DNA of 64,000 nucleotides. Origin: Botryosphaeria dothidea (taxonomy: Eukaryota > Ascomycota > Dothideomycetes > Botryosphaeriales > Botryosphaeriaceae). Positions 39,179 through 60,505 of the stretch are shown here, piece by piece. The notes beneath the pieces were generated by a model. That model made no database searches, was not told where the DNA came from, and was given only the letters and a program-made list of their open reading frames with translations. The stretch lies in assembly GCA_011503125.2 (NCBI GenBank), contig WWBZ02000018.1:81620-145619 (forward strand), in the 5' to 3' direction. Numbering within the stretch: position 1 is the stretch's first letter; each line of letters starts with the position of its first letter. Made by a program: the position numbers and the translations under genes.

Positions 39179-42100
39179 ATGAGAATTTTAAAAAGTCATC
39201 CTCTTTTAAAACTGGTTAATTCATATGTGATTGATTCACCTCAACCTTCTAATATTAGTTATTTATGAAATTTTGGTTCTTTATTAGGTGTATGTTTAGT
39301 TATTCAGATTGTGACTGGAGTAACATTAGCGATGCATTACAATCCTAGTGTTTTAGAAGCATTTAACTCAGTTGAGCATATTCCTGCAATCTCATAATGT
39401 GTTCATTAAACCAAGCTAATTGCTGAAATATCCTTCATTTTATAAAGGATAATTAGCAGGAAAATTTATAATTTATTATAAAGTTCTTCAGAGACTACAC
39501 GCTTGGCATCTATATAGGAATAGAATATAGATGATGATATAGTCCAAAAACAGCTGAAAAGTTGTTTATTAATGTTTATTAATATAGATTGTTCATTAGA
39601 TATATCTGTATTATTTACCGCATGTATTGTAAAGAATCAAGAAGTTTATACTAAACCAAAAGAATTAAATTTTTTAGAAAGAGTATCAAAAGATTTCTTG
39701 TATTGATTTTCAGGTTTTACTGATGCAGAGGGAAATTTTTTAATTTCTTTTGATCATGGATATGTTAGATTTAGATTTAAAATATGTTTACATATCGATG
39801 ACATAGGAGTTTTATATACTATTAAAAATAATTTAGGTTTTGGTAGAGTAACCGTAGAAGGAAAAGCTTCTTGTTCTTTTGTGGTAGACAAGTTTGAAGA
39901 TATTAAATTATTATTAGTTCTCTTTAAAGCTTTCCCATTATTAACTATCAAAAGATTGGATTATGAAAGTTTTTCTAAAGCTGTTCATGTGAAAATTGAT
40001 AGTAAAAAATTATCTGAATCTGAAAATAAAAAGATTCTTGCTATTAAAAAAGGTATGAACAGAAAAAGAGTAATATCTTCAAACTTAAATATGACCAATA
40101 TTACAAGTATTAATCCTAACTGATTAATAGGGTTTATAGAAGGAGAAGGAACTTTTGGTATTAAAAATTGATCTTCCTTATATATGCAGGTAGCTCAAAA
40201 AAATACTAGCAAAGAAGTATTAAATGCTATAGCTAATTTTTTATCTAGCTTACCTTCTAGTAATGAATTTGCAAGTAATTGTAAAATATTACCTTTAAAT
40301 GTACTAAGTTTCGAAAACAAAAGAACAAAGGTAATATCTTTAGTAATTAATAGCACAGATAGTTTATATTATTATATACTACCTTACATAGAATCTCATA
40401 CTATGTATACTCGTAAATATATAGACTATAAACTATGAAAAGCAGCTTTACTACTAAAAATACATGGTTACTTTCTTTTACCTGAAGGTAAAGCATTGTT
40501 TATGGATATTGCTAATATTCTTAATAAAAGATATAGTACAAAATCTTCTTTTGTTCTGCAAAAAACAGAGGAAGTAATTTACAATATCTTTGTAAGATTA
40601 GAGGCAATCTTATTAACAACTTCTCCTTTTAAAGTAGAGGATAATATACCACATATTGTAAATGTAAGAGCATTTAATACAGCGAATAGATCTAAACAGC
40701 AAACGACTGTTTATGTCTATAACAATGGTAAATTAATTCCAGGGTCTCCTTTTTCTACTTATAGTAAAGCACATTTAGCTTTAGGATTAAGAAGTAGTAG
40801 TAATATGTGTGGTCGTTATATTGACACAGGTAAATTATACAAGGGAATATATCTAATATCTTCTATACCTAAAGATTAGCCATCTTTAGGTGTACATTTT
40901 GATTATGAGGGATGTAAATAATGGATGATTAATTCGTTATTTACACGCTAACACTGCTTCTGCTTTCTTCTTCTTAGTTTATTTACATATAGGAAGAGGT
41001 TTATACTATGGGTCTTACAGAGCACCAAGAACTCTAGTATGAGCTATAGGTACTGTAATATTAATACTAATGATGGCTACTGCTTTCCTGGGTTATGAAC
41101 ATAGCCCAAAATGGTTTAATATAAGTATTTTCTATGCAATTATTTTAATTATTGTATATTATACTATACAAAATTTAGTTAAAAGAAATAAGGTTTTAAT
41201 ATACCCAGTAGGAAATATTGTGAAAAATACAAAGTATAATAAATTAAATAATAAGTCAACATACTTTTTAAATAAAAGAAGATATAGTACAATTCCTTGT
41301 TCAAATAATAGTATTAAATTTAGTTCTGAAAGATTAAATTCAATAATTAAAGAATTAGGATTAAATCCTGTGTATATTTTTGAAAACCTAGATTCAGAAA
41401 ATATTAGAAAACAAATATTAAATGAGACTAAAGGTTTAAGTGGTATATACATGATAGTTAATAAAATAACTAAAGATTACTATATTGGTTCTGCGGCAAC
41501 TAATAAATTTTATGCTAGATTCAGCAATCATCTAATTTATTTCAGAGGTAGCAAAATAGTTAAATCTGCAGTAAAAAAATATGAATTAGAGAATTTTGCT
41601 TTTATAATATTAGAATTATATCCTAATATTGTTACTAAAGAAAATAATAAAGAATTGTTGAATTTAGAAGATAAATATTTAAAATTGTTATTGCCTAATT
41701 ATAATATTTTAACTGAGGCAGGTTCCAGTTTTGGTTATAAACATACTGAAGTTGACCGTCAAAAAATGAAAGACATATATAGCGAAGCAAGACGGGAAAA
41801 GATAGGTAGTTTAAATAGAGGTAAAAGACTTTCTCCTGAAACAATAGAAAAAATTAGAGAGAAAGCATTAAATAGACCACCTATGTCTGATGAGACTAAA
41901 AAAAAATGTATTAAACATACAAGACCTGTAGTCTTATATAATCTGAATGGAACTGTTTACGGTGAATATTCTACTATCTTAGATGCAGCTAATTCTATAA
42001 ACTGTGGCGAAAAAACTATTAGAAGAGCACTAAAAACAGAAAAAGGATTAGTAAAAAGACAATGAATAGTAAAAGATTTGTTTAGTAAATAGTTATCTTA

Positions 42101-43214
42101 TTATCAATATTTATTATATATTTTTTTTATATTAAACCATAGTCCCGCGAGTAACAATCTTTCTGCAATCTTTATAGAAAAAGAAGGATTAAAGTGGTAT
42201 AACCCGACGGCGTTATAGAATAGTCTTTAAGATTATTTGGCGATGTTAGTGAAAACGATCAAAGAAGTTTTACAAGCTTTAAGATCGTCGGTCATATAAA
42301 TGATCGCGACAGACTGGGTCACTAATGGGTGGCTGAAATGCTGCTTAATGCACAGTCGGAACTTTTAGTTAGATAAAAAGTATTTAACTAATAGAATATA
42401 CAAATTCAAAGTTATTCTAGCTTATTATACTTTTTAATAAGTAAGTTTGTATGTCTTGCCATACGGTCAAATGAGTTTATGGGGTGCAACAGTTATTACT
42501 AACTTAATGAGTGCTATACCTTGAGTTGGACAAGATATAGTCGAGTTTATTTGAGGGGGATTCTCCGTTAACAATGCCACTTTAAATAGATTCTTCTCAT
42601 TACATTTTGTATTACCATTTGTCTTAGCTGCATTAGCATTAATGCACCTAATTGCATTACATGATACTGCAGGGTCAGGTAACCCTTTAGGTGTTTCAGG
42701 TAACTATGATAGATTACCTTTTGCTCCTTACTTTATATTTAAAGATTTAATTACAATATTCTTATTTATTATAGTATTATCTGTATTTGTTTTCTTTATG
42801 CCTAATGTTTTAGGTGATAGTGAAAATTATGTAATGGCTAATCCTATGCAAACTCCACCTGCTATAGTACCTGAATGGTACCTTCTTCCATTCTATGCTA
42901 TATTAAGATCTATCCCTAACAAATTATTAGGGGTTATAGCTATGTTTAGTGCTATCTTAATATTATTAGTTATGCCATTCACTGATTTAGGTAGATCAAG
43001 AGGTATACAATTTAGACCTTTAAGTAAAATAGCCTTTTTTGTATTCGTTGCTGACTTCTTAATGTTAATGGTTATAGGAGCTAAACACGTTGAATCACCA
43101 TTTATAGAACTAGGTCAAGCATGTACTGCATATTATTTTGCCCATTTCTTAATAATAGTTCCATTAGTAAGTCTATTAGAAAATAGTTTAGTTGAGTTAT
43201 CCTTTAGAAAATAA
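39179..43214 (+). CDS. cob: Apocytochrome b, three exons
   Basis: Exons 39179-39379, 40902-41093 and 42450-43214 total 1158 nt, 385 residues plus stop. Both introns follow the T/G boundary rule. It is the catalytic membrane subunit of the bc1 complex. Landmarks: [18 protein letters not shown], histidine ligand regions MHYNPS and [28 protein letters not shown], and the PEWY motif in [16 protein letters not shown]. Confidence 0.96.
39380..40901 (+). mobile_element. cob group I intron 1
   Basis: Splits codons for EH and IMRDV. Here the core comes first (39405-39555: AATTGCTGAAATATCC, AATTAGCAGG, TTCTTCAGAGACTACACG, GATATAGTCC) and the ORF after it, the same order as the repeated unit in cox3 intron 1. 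Confidence 0.85.
39572..40879 (+). CDS. LAGLIDADG homing endonuclease with a NUMOD-like tail, cob intron 1
   Basis: 435 residues, larger than its relatives. Motifs [16 protein letters not shown] near residue 45 and [16 protein letters not shown] near 183. After the nuclease, residues 375-430 ([40 protein letters not shown]) resemble the NUMOD1-type DNA-binding repeat normally attached to GIY-YIG enzymes. The frame is intact with TGA as Trp. Confidence 0.83.
41094..42092 (+). CDS. GIY-YIG homing endonuclease, cob intron 2 (exon fusion)
   Basis: It continues the frame of cob exon 2 for 332 codons. A leader is followed by [12 protein letters not shown] and [16 protein letters not shown] (the GIY and YIG parts), [16 protein letters not shown], and [20 protein letters not shown]; then NUMOD3-like repeats ([20 protein letters not shown]) and a NUMOD1-like end. 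Intact with TGA as Trp. Confidence 0.9.
41094..42449 (+). mobile_element. cob group I intron 2
   Basis: In-frame ORF first, core at 42140-42440 (GGTATAACCCGACGGC, GTTAGTGAAAACGATC, GACCGTCGG-like P5, AGACTGGGTCACTAATGGG, TGGCTGAAATGCTGC). The core matches that of cox1 intron 4. Confidence 0.84.
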
Positions 43215-43600
43215 ATAAATGTTTATATTAATATTTAATATAGCGATTTTGTTTTCTATTTTGTAGAGAACAAAATTTATATAAAAAATATATAAAAAGT
43301 ATAAGATTAGTTATTAATCTTCTTATTGGTACTCAATATATATTATATACAGAATATTCTTATTATACTATTCCTCTCTGTTAACCCGTAGGGGTTAACA
43401 GTTAACAGAGAGGATTTCTTCTCCCGTAGGGGAGAGGATTCCCTCCCACCTCCCATAGGGAGGTATATAAATTTAAAGGTGATAATATAACTAAATCAAT
43501 AGATAATGATTTTATTGAACTTAAATTTTTTTTTACTATATTTGTTAAATAATACAAACAAATTTTTTTTTTATTAAATAAAATTTAAAATATTAATAAA
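43215..43600. other. Spacer with a GC cluster
   Basis: GC cluster at 43374-43468 built of hairpins GTTAACCCGTAGGGGTTAAC, TCTCCCGTAGGGGAGA and CCTCCCATAGGGAGG. All three loops read GTAGG or ATAGG. No gene. Confidence 0.65.
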
Positions 43601-43671
43601 CTCTTATTAGCTTAATGGTAAAGCAGGATACTTCTAATATCTAGATCCAAGTTCGAGTCTTGGATAAGAAT
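43601..43671 (+). tRNA. trnR: tRNA-Arg (UCU)
   Basis: D-stem GCTT/AAGC, anticodon stem GGATA/TATCT with loop CTTCTAA giving UCU, T-arm TCCAA GTTCGAG TCTTGGA. The first acceptor pair is C-A. Confidence 0.85.
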
Positions 43672-43798
43672 ATTATATATTAAATTTTTAATTCAATATA
43701 TATATGAATAATAGGGTAGTTATTATTTATATTTGTGAGCGAATACAAAGTATTCAAATTAATACATTTAGTTATAATTCTGCATACAAAAACATTTA

Positions 43799-43878
43799 TA
43801 CTAGTCCCTCCTCCAAAAGAGGAAAAGAGGGGGGGCCTGTCCCGGTGGGACCTTTCTGGTCCCACCGGAAAAGTTTTG
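43799..43878. repeat. GC cluster between trnR and cox1
   Basis: ACTAGTCCCTCCTCC, GGGGGGGCCTGTCCC, GGTGGGACC, TTTCTGG and TCCCACCGG; the two GTGGGACC/GGTCCCAC halves form a hairpin. Related to 48418-48477. Confidence 0.72.
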
Positions 43879-44010
43879 TTATAAGACATTAAAGTATATA
43901 TCAATATATGTAGTTTTTATATTATCTTGCCTTCTTTTAATTCAAATATTAGAGTTTGAGATAATGTCTCTGCTAATGAACTCAGTGATGAGCCAGGTAA
44001 GAGAAAATCT

Positions 44011-53324
<9,314 letters not shown>

Positions 53325-53330
<6 letters not shown>

Positions 53331-53345
53331 AATTGGAACACAGTT
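53325..53345. other. Join between mitochondrial and nuclear-like DNA
   Basis: Up to about 53330 the sequence is AT-rich and in a cox1 intron ORF; from about 53335 it is GC-rich with no mitochondrial similarity. No repeat, N-run or tRNA marks the boundary. Confidence 0.88.
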
Positions 53346-56300
53346 GCTAGACGCGAAGGTTGTATTGAGTGGCAAAGCTTTTGGTGGTAGGAGAGCGGGG
53401 GAGGCCCCCAGTTAAGTTGTGAGAGTTGAAGCCGGGCTGTGGTTTGGCCGACCAGGCAAATCAAACGGGACAAAAAGCAAAAAGCGGAACAGAGTGAGCT
53501 GAGGTAGCGATGTACCTGGCTGAGTCGGAGCTGGCCTCTTATTAATTGGATGGAGGCAGTGCGCGAGCGATTCTGGAAATTCGATGGGAACAGGCAATAG
53601 TTGGGGCTGTGGGTGGCAGCGATCGAGCGCTGGACAGGCTCTTGTACGATGGGCGCGGAGGCGCTGGCAATCGGGGCGGGCGGAGTTAAGTGAGTGGCGC
53701 TGTCCGGCGGGAGAGCTTTGGGCACAGCGTGCGTGCGGAGCTGCCTCGCAAAGCTGGGCAACGAGAACGACGGCGACGCGAACTGCCGGCCTGCCACACC
53801 AGGGGCGGGGCGACGCTGGGCTGCGGGTGCGCTAGCAAGTAGGGGCGACTACTAGAGTGGATGCGGACCGGAGATCAGTTGCAGCGAGGAGCGACTATGG
53901 CGGTGGTGCTGATGAGTGGTGGTGGCCGAGGTGCGCAGCGAGCAGCGGGTGGGCGGCGGGCGATGGGCGCGAGGGCACATAAAGCCGGGGGGATTGGCAA
54001 GCAACGCGTCGACAGCAGGCGGCGCTACCGGTAGCAACCAACGTCGGACGGGACGCAGGCGCCCCGCCGCGCGTGTAGAGCGCTGTGACTGTTGCTGCTG
54101 GGCTGGCGGACGGGCGGGCGGGCATTCGGGGCTAGGCGGGCGCGAAACCCCCTCGGCGCGCCGCCAGCCCGCGCGCGCGCGATCGAAGCCGCCGTCCCGC
54201 GCTAAGATCTTGTGCCCCGTGCGAGCATGGGATTCTCGATTGGCGAGCTCGCAGGCCGCTGCCACCGCTGCGTCATGCTGACTTTCCATCCGGTGTCTGG
54301 AGCCTACGCGTGGGCGACGGCGGCACCCTGGCGGCGCGCGGCAGCGCCCAGCGGCAGCTGCGAGAGAGCATGCGTCCGCGCGGATCCCTAACGTCGCAGA
54401 CAGGAGTCGGGTCCGCCGCTCGGCTGCCGCTCTGTGCAGAACACACTCACTCACAAGCAGCAACGCACCGGGTCCCGGGGTAGCGGGCCAAAGTGCGCCT
54501 AGCTGCAAGGCCTTTCCAGCCGGCTGGCAGGCCATGCGTTTTGGCAACGTGCGTGCTGCGTATTGCGCGTAGATTGGCAAACGTAGCCATCGCCCCCAAC
54601 CAGTCCCCGATCGGCCTGCGCGCTGCCACAAGAGGCTGTCAGCCAGATACGCGAGAACTCTATCTGCCCTGGGATCTCGATCTGGGCCATCGTCCACACC
54701 TCCCGATGCCCCTCGGAGCGACGCTGCGCCCTCCGATTTGGCTTGTGGAACGCGCCACTCCTGTCGCTCCTGGCTCACCACCGTCTAGCTCTCCCGGCCG
54801 CCTACCAGACCCCGATGGCCACTATCGCGCACCTTTCGTCATGTCTTCACGGCTGAGGCTCCGCGGACAGCGTGCCCGGGGTCCAGAGTCCAGGGCAGCC
54901 GATCAACAGAGAGTCGGCCGTTCTCTTCTGTCAGGACGTTGACACAACAACAAATAGGTGCGAATAAACTCGCGCCTACACGTAAAGCAACCTAAAGCTC
55001 GGGCGGACCTAGTGGAAGGCGCTGGGAAGGTGCGTCACTCGTTCCAGGCCCTTACCCTCCGCATGCCCGCGCGCGCGCTGGGGCCGTCTAGCGCTCAAGC
55101 AGCTCTCCCTTCTGATGCTCCTCGGGGTCTTTCTTGTCTGCGGCGCACCGGCCATCAGTCGACGCCGTGCCGGCATTTTTATCCACGGTGTGAGGGAAAC
55201 TGATTGTTGGTGTCGTTGTCCTCGCAGCGTCTCATGTGGCGTTTGCGTTACTGTGACGTAGCCGTTCCCCTGCCGTGCCGTCGAGCTGTTGTCTGGACGC
55301 CGCCGTTCACTAATGCCGTTGCTAATCTAGCTAGGGCGACCTGCACGCACTAGGCCAGTGCGGGCAGGGGAGCAGTGCTTTGCAGTTGCACTGCCATCTC
55401 CGTCGATGCTAGATCTCACCCAACTGGCCGATCGCCGAGACACCAGATTTCCCATGTCCAAACGTGCCGAGGCCCCCTTGACGGCTCGCGACATGCCTGC
55501 CCGAGCCGGACCCCGCCAGCTGGGACCTGGGACACCCGCCGCGTGCCCTGCAACTAATCCACTATTCGCCCGCCTCCCTGCAACAGAAGTTCGCAACCAC
55601 CTCCGTCATTCTACCATGGCTCAACGGTCGCGCGCGGGCTGCCCCGTCCCTCCATCCTACGCCGAATCATCTCTGACACCGGGCCCACGCCTGCTGCTCT
55701 CACTATTCCTTCCATTCTGTTGAAGAGGGGGCAGCCGTCTTTGCCGAAACCCTGTCAGCCTTCTTATCGGTTGAAACTACTGCTGCTGACAGGCTCGCCC
55801 GCGTAATCGGTGCATGCGCAGTTTCTCAGCCAATCCGAGACTGCGTGTTTGCCTCCAGGGAGGTTGCTCCAAAGTCCTGCCCAATGGCCGTTTAGCCGAG
55901 GCTCCAAACCTGGGCCTGGGGCTCAATTCTCCGGGCCCACGCCCACCAGGTTATCTCAACCTCCCAATCTCTCTCAGCAAGGGACAGCCCACGCGCCACC
56001 TTCAGATTGATCCCCTGCTGCGCGTGCTCCCCTCGCTGGAGGCATGAGGAATTCCAGGAAAAAGTGCGCCTCTGTGCCGCCATCCCGAATTCCACCCGTG
56101 CCAGAAAAGGTAAGCAGTGCGAATGCAGCAGCACAGCACGGCAGAGACTCCAGAAAGTTGAGCCGGCCATGAGTTATTCTCCCGTAAATTTGCATGTTTC
56201 GCTGCCCGTCCGAGCCCGGATACTGATGCAGTTCGAACGGCCCGTTGCTGCAAGTTAGCCGATGTTGTCCTTCATGCCGGAGCAAGATCATGCACGAAAT

Positions 56301-59300
56301 ATTTATTACTCTGCCGGTCTCTAGGGTCTGACACGTCCATCTGGGCTCCGATCGTACCTTTGTGGCTGTCATATCACTAGCTCAACGTCAGCACTCTAAC
56401 ATGACCCACAGATTTCAGCGAAACAGAGCCGGTGTTGATGTGGTACGGTGGCAACTGGCACGAGACGGCCCCGGGACACCATTAAAGACCCTGCAGCTGC
56501 TGAACCTGAACATTACAAAGCCGAGATTCGCGAGCTGCAGTAACACCGTCGGCGCTCTCGGCTAGTTCTTCCAGGATCGTCATCCCTTCCGGACAGTATT
56601 CCAGGTTGCGGGGGGTTCTACGTGCATGTAATTCTTATTTCATTGTCACCCGACTGTACCCGACACTGCTGTCAGGCCATGATTTGAAAGCAGTTATCAC
56701 TTCTCCGGAACTCCCTTCCAAGTTGATTCATCCTCCGAAGCTGTATCAGCACTTATATCAAGGTCACCGCCAGCTATGGTACGTGGTCCAGAGTTCCTTC
56801 GACACACAGTAAGTTGCCGTCAGCAAACTTAACTTTATTGCTGCACCGGAGTCGGAACTCCCCACCACCCCGCGATCATGCCCCCTTCGTCACAGTCCAA
56901 TCGCTACTGTTCGCTCATCTATAGGGCCGAAGGGCAACGGGAGGAGGTGGCGAAAACGGCCGCGGTGCCAATCCTGAGCCACCACCCAAGGAACGCAACC
57001 GCACCACCATCACCTAGGCGAGCAAATAGCGATTTGGCAACGGCTCTGCATACCCTATCTTGATGGCGCGCATGCATGTTTTGCGGCGTTCCGGAACCGC
57101 AGTTCCCGAGGTTATTGTTCCTTGCCCACTCGTGGCCGGACCCTCAGGGTTCACAATTTCCAAATAATTAAGCGATGCCGGGGCTGGCGGTGGCAGTGAA
57201 GGTGGAGGTGGCGGTGGTGAGACTTCCAGTCGTGGAACCGCACTCCACGACCTCTTTTTGCAACCTTTCCCCGGCACGGACGGCTTTGAAGCTGTGAGGG
57301 TGAGACATCGCCACGCCGGAACGCGGGGAGACGAACAGTCGGTTCGTTCGAGTAACGTGCCGTCCCCAACTCCACTAATTGCGTGGGGTTGATGCACGCC
57401 CGTTTCCGTCTCCGGTTGATTGGAGGAAGTGCTTCCGTTGAAGATAAAACGTCTCCCCGCTTTTTCCCTCTGCGTGTGTGGGTTTCTGTACCTGAATTTA
57501 GAAATCCTTCGAGCCCGTTTCTACAAACTCCACTGCCCTTCTCTTGCAACGGCCAATGATGCTTATCTACGGAACCTTTTCCGGACTGTGCTTCGTGCCG
57601 TCCCCGTTGCGATAGGCTTGCTCTAGCACGATTAAGGAGTGGTTTTCCCTTGCGTCGTTCGACAGTGCCGGATTTTCCTCAAAGAAGGATCTGGTGGAGT
57701 TGTTGTTTTCAATCCTCCCCGCGGCTGCTAGGTTTCCTGCTTCTGAACATCTGGAACTCGAAGCGGGCTGTGCTTACAGCCGCTTCCTAGAATTCGAAGG
57801 ATGCGGGCCAAGCTTCAGGAAATGACCCCCAGATGGATTTGTCCGGGCTGGATAATCCGGACTCGGCCGTTTGGACCTGCGCACCTTGCCACTTACTGAT
57901 GACGACCTCCAGTGTCTGCTTCTGATGGCTTTTCTTCGACGTGCCACGTTTAGTCAGTCACATGTCAGTGCATTTGTGGCTGCTCGTCCACACTGTCAAA
58001 GGCTAATCCGGCGGCATGGTCAATCTATTCTGGCTTGCGGAAGTCGTCCCGTAGCGTGCACACGTAAATTGCCAGGAAAAAAAGGTTCACTTAAGGTAAC
58101 AATTGTCAATGATAGGAGTATAGATTGCAAAGTGTCTAAAATACGTAGCAAGTTCAAAATGCAAAAAGGAACGCAAACGACAGAAGAGCAAAAGGCTAAA
58201 CAAGCAAGGCGATAAGGATGCTTTTGTTCTCGCAGCGGTGGCGAACTCAGGTCAGCAGTGTTGAGCACTACTCCGAGATGTTTCACCAGTCATAGCACTC
58301 ACAAGTAGAGGAAGAACCTCCATAGTTCATGCCGCACATGGAGCACCTGTTCATGTCAACGGGCTGGTCAGCGGTAGATGAACCCATAGTGAAGGTAAGC
58401 TCGTCTGGGTTGGGGCCTGCGGAAGAGGATTTGTGCAGCTTGATCACAACGGAAGACGTCAAAGCTGGACCGGTGATCCGTGGCATGCAGTGAAGCTGTT
58501 GTCTGGTCGGATGTCGGACAGAATACAGGTGCTAATATAGTGGCAAATGTAAAAGACACAGTATACTGATAGTGTGAGCGGAGAGCGAGTGCCAAGGCGG
58601 ATACTTTTTCTCGAGGATGGTAGTTGGGGCAGTCCATGAGGAAATGTTGTGTCCTCAATGTAGGCGGGCTTCCTACAATGTCTTTGTCTTCCAGTTCAGG
58701 TAAATTCGTTCATTGATTTCACATCTGAGAACAGTGCTTGTCTGGCTTTCGAACCGTTCTCCAGCCTTAGGCAGAAACGAAAGAAAACAGTCAGTACTTC
58801 GGACGATGGTATGCAATGCTCTTACTCACAATCGGATACAGGTGATCCTTAGGCATATTAAGAAATAGCAAGGGGCTCTCTATGCCATACTCATATGGTT
58901 TTACAATCAGAGCATATCATCGTTTCTGATGCTGCGCCCGCGAGTGAAGGGAACTTCAGGTGCGCGGCAGAGGTCCATGGAGTCTTCGCGATTTCAGAGT
59001 ACTTCGGCCCTTCCCATTCTTGCTAGCCAGCTTGCTGCTGAGATGCACCTGCTCAAGTGTCGCGAGCTTCCTATACGGAGAAGTGCCTCTTTCTTCGAAT
59101 CCGCGGGTCTTCCCACACCCAGACCGGACGACTCCCTGTGGGTACCATGACTCCTTTGGTTTCCGGCACTTCGCGCTTGCCTTGTACTCAACACGACACC
59201 GTGCCTATGTTTACGCTCCAAGAAGAAACTGCCCCGCAGCTTGATTGCTCGTGTATCCAAGGCCGCTGCCTTTACAATCTCTCCATCTCCTCTCCTACAC

Positions 59301-60505
59301 CATCGTTCATCTACCATCGTCTTTTCACAGCCTTCTTCAACGCAACCAGAGTGGCGTCCGTCCCGTCTCGTCATTCTTAATAAGCATCCGTCATTCGCCG
59401 TCGGTGCCAATGACGGTGAATGACGACAAATGACGGACGAATTTTCTATGACGAGACGAGACGGACGCCACCCTGAACGCAACTCATGTCCATCAGACCA
59501 ACCCTCAGACCCCTCCATATGCAAGATCGAGTGACCTTTGGACCTCAGTACGCGCCTTTCACGTTCTCCTCATCGGACGGGATCCCCGCCTGGTTTGGTT
59601 TCGGACTTGGCGTCTTCATCACCGGTCGCGGATTTCTCTCCACACCACATTCGACATTTGCAAACCGGGACAATAACAAGTAAGAAAAAGGTGAGTGGAG
59701 ATGAGGAGACTCTGCACATTCACTGATGACGATCACTCATGGTTTCCCTATGCTCCACTCACTCAGTCGCGCAAGCGGCTGAAATTCCACGCTTCTTATA
59801 GGGTTTCGGCGCTCCAATGTTCCGGTTCGCTGACGACCCTGCTTCGCTGTCGACCACGGGTTTGTGGGACCCTGTTCCCTTGTCATCGTCGATACCACAC
59901 ACTCTGCAGTCGACATTCTGCACAATTATTGCTGATCGGAGCGTCGCTATTCGCTTAACGTTGCGTGGTCTCCACCAGGGCCAGGGTTGACATCGCTTGG
60001 TGGGTGTTGCAGAGAACGGAGGGAATGGCGGAACCAGTTGTTGGGCAAGGACAGACATCGCTGGTGTGTGGTAGAAATGAGGCCTCTGGATGAAAGCTCT
60101 GGTAGAATGACGAATGCAAATTTTCTTTCCTCTGCTGCCATACTACCGTCTTCTCGTGTCCTCAATTGCAAAAGTGACCACTCACCTTCTCAAAGTCCTC
60201 CTTCGAGCTCTATGGGTACTGGTTTTTCAATTGAAAGACATTCCTTCACCCCTAAGACCCACGGCGCCATTGCAAACCCCAGCTCTTTCCTTGTCAGTGC
60301 GCCCGTGATTTTCCGGCTTAAGTAAGAGTGAGTCCACGCGATTCAAATCATTCGAGTAGCTTTCATTAATTAATGCTCAGGGATGAACTTCCCCCCCAAG
60401 CAAATGTCATGAAAATAAAGCCTTTAAGGGACAGTGCACGGGAACTGGGTATTAATCTATCACAGGCAAATCGTCTAGAAGTAGGGGCACCGCACTGTAT
60501 TACAT
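53340..60505. other. GC-rich nuclear region without a supportable gene
   Basis: About 7 kb on both strands shows only overlapping random-looking open frames, no recognisable domain and no credible exon chain. The part at 53,600-54,900 is the most GC-rich (CGCGCGCG and GGCGGGCGGGCGGG runs); 57,000-60,000 is more moderate. A foldback repeat lies at 59350-59472. It could hold a non-coding or fast-evolving gene that I cannot recognise. Confidence 0.5.
59350..59472. repeat. Foldback (MITE-like) imperfect palindrome
   Basis: The left arm starts GTGGCGTCCGTCCCGTCTCG, the right arm ends CGAGACGAGACGGACGCCAC. The arms are about 58 nt each with few mismatches (also CCGTCATTC / GAATGACGG pairs near the centre). 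Confidence 0.75.

Noticed and set aside
53852..54781. Long open frames in the GC-rich DNA, up to 309 codons on the minus strand
   Set aside because: Several frames overlap on both strands, composition is arginine/alanine/proline-biased as expected for GC-rich non-coding DNA, and no domain is recognisable.
58283..58486. Minus-strand ORF of 67 codons with a cysteine-rich end (RCSMCGMNYGG, STCECYDW)
   Set aside because: Could be the last exon of a small gene, but no start context, signal peptide or upstream exon could be supported.
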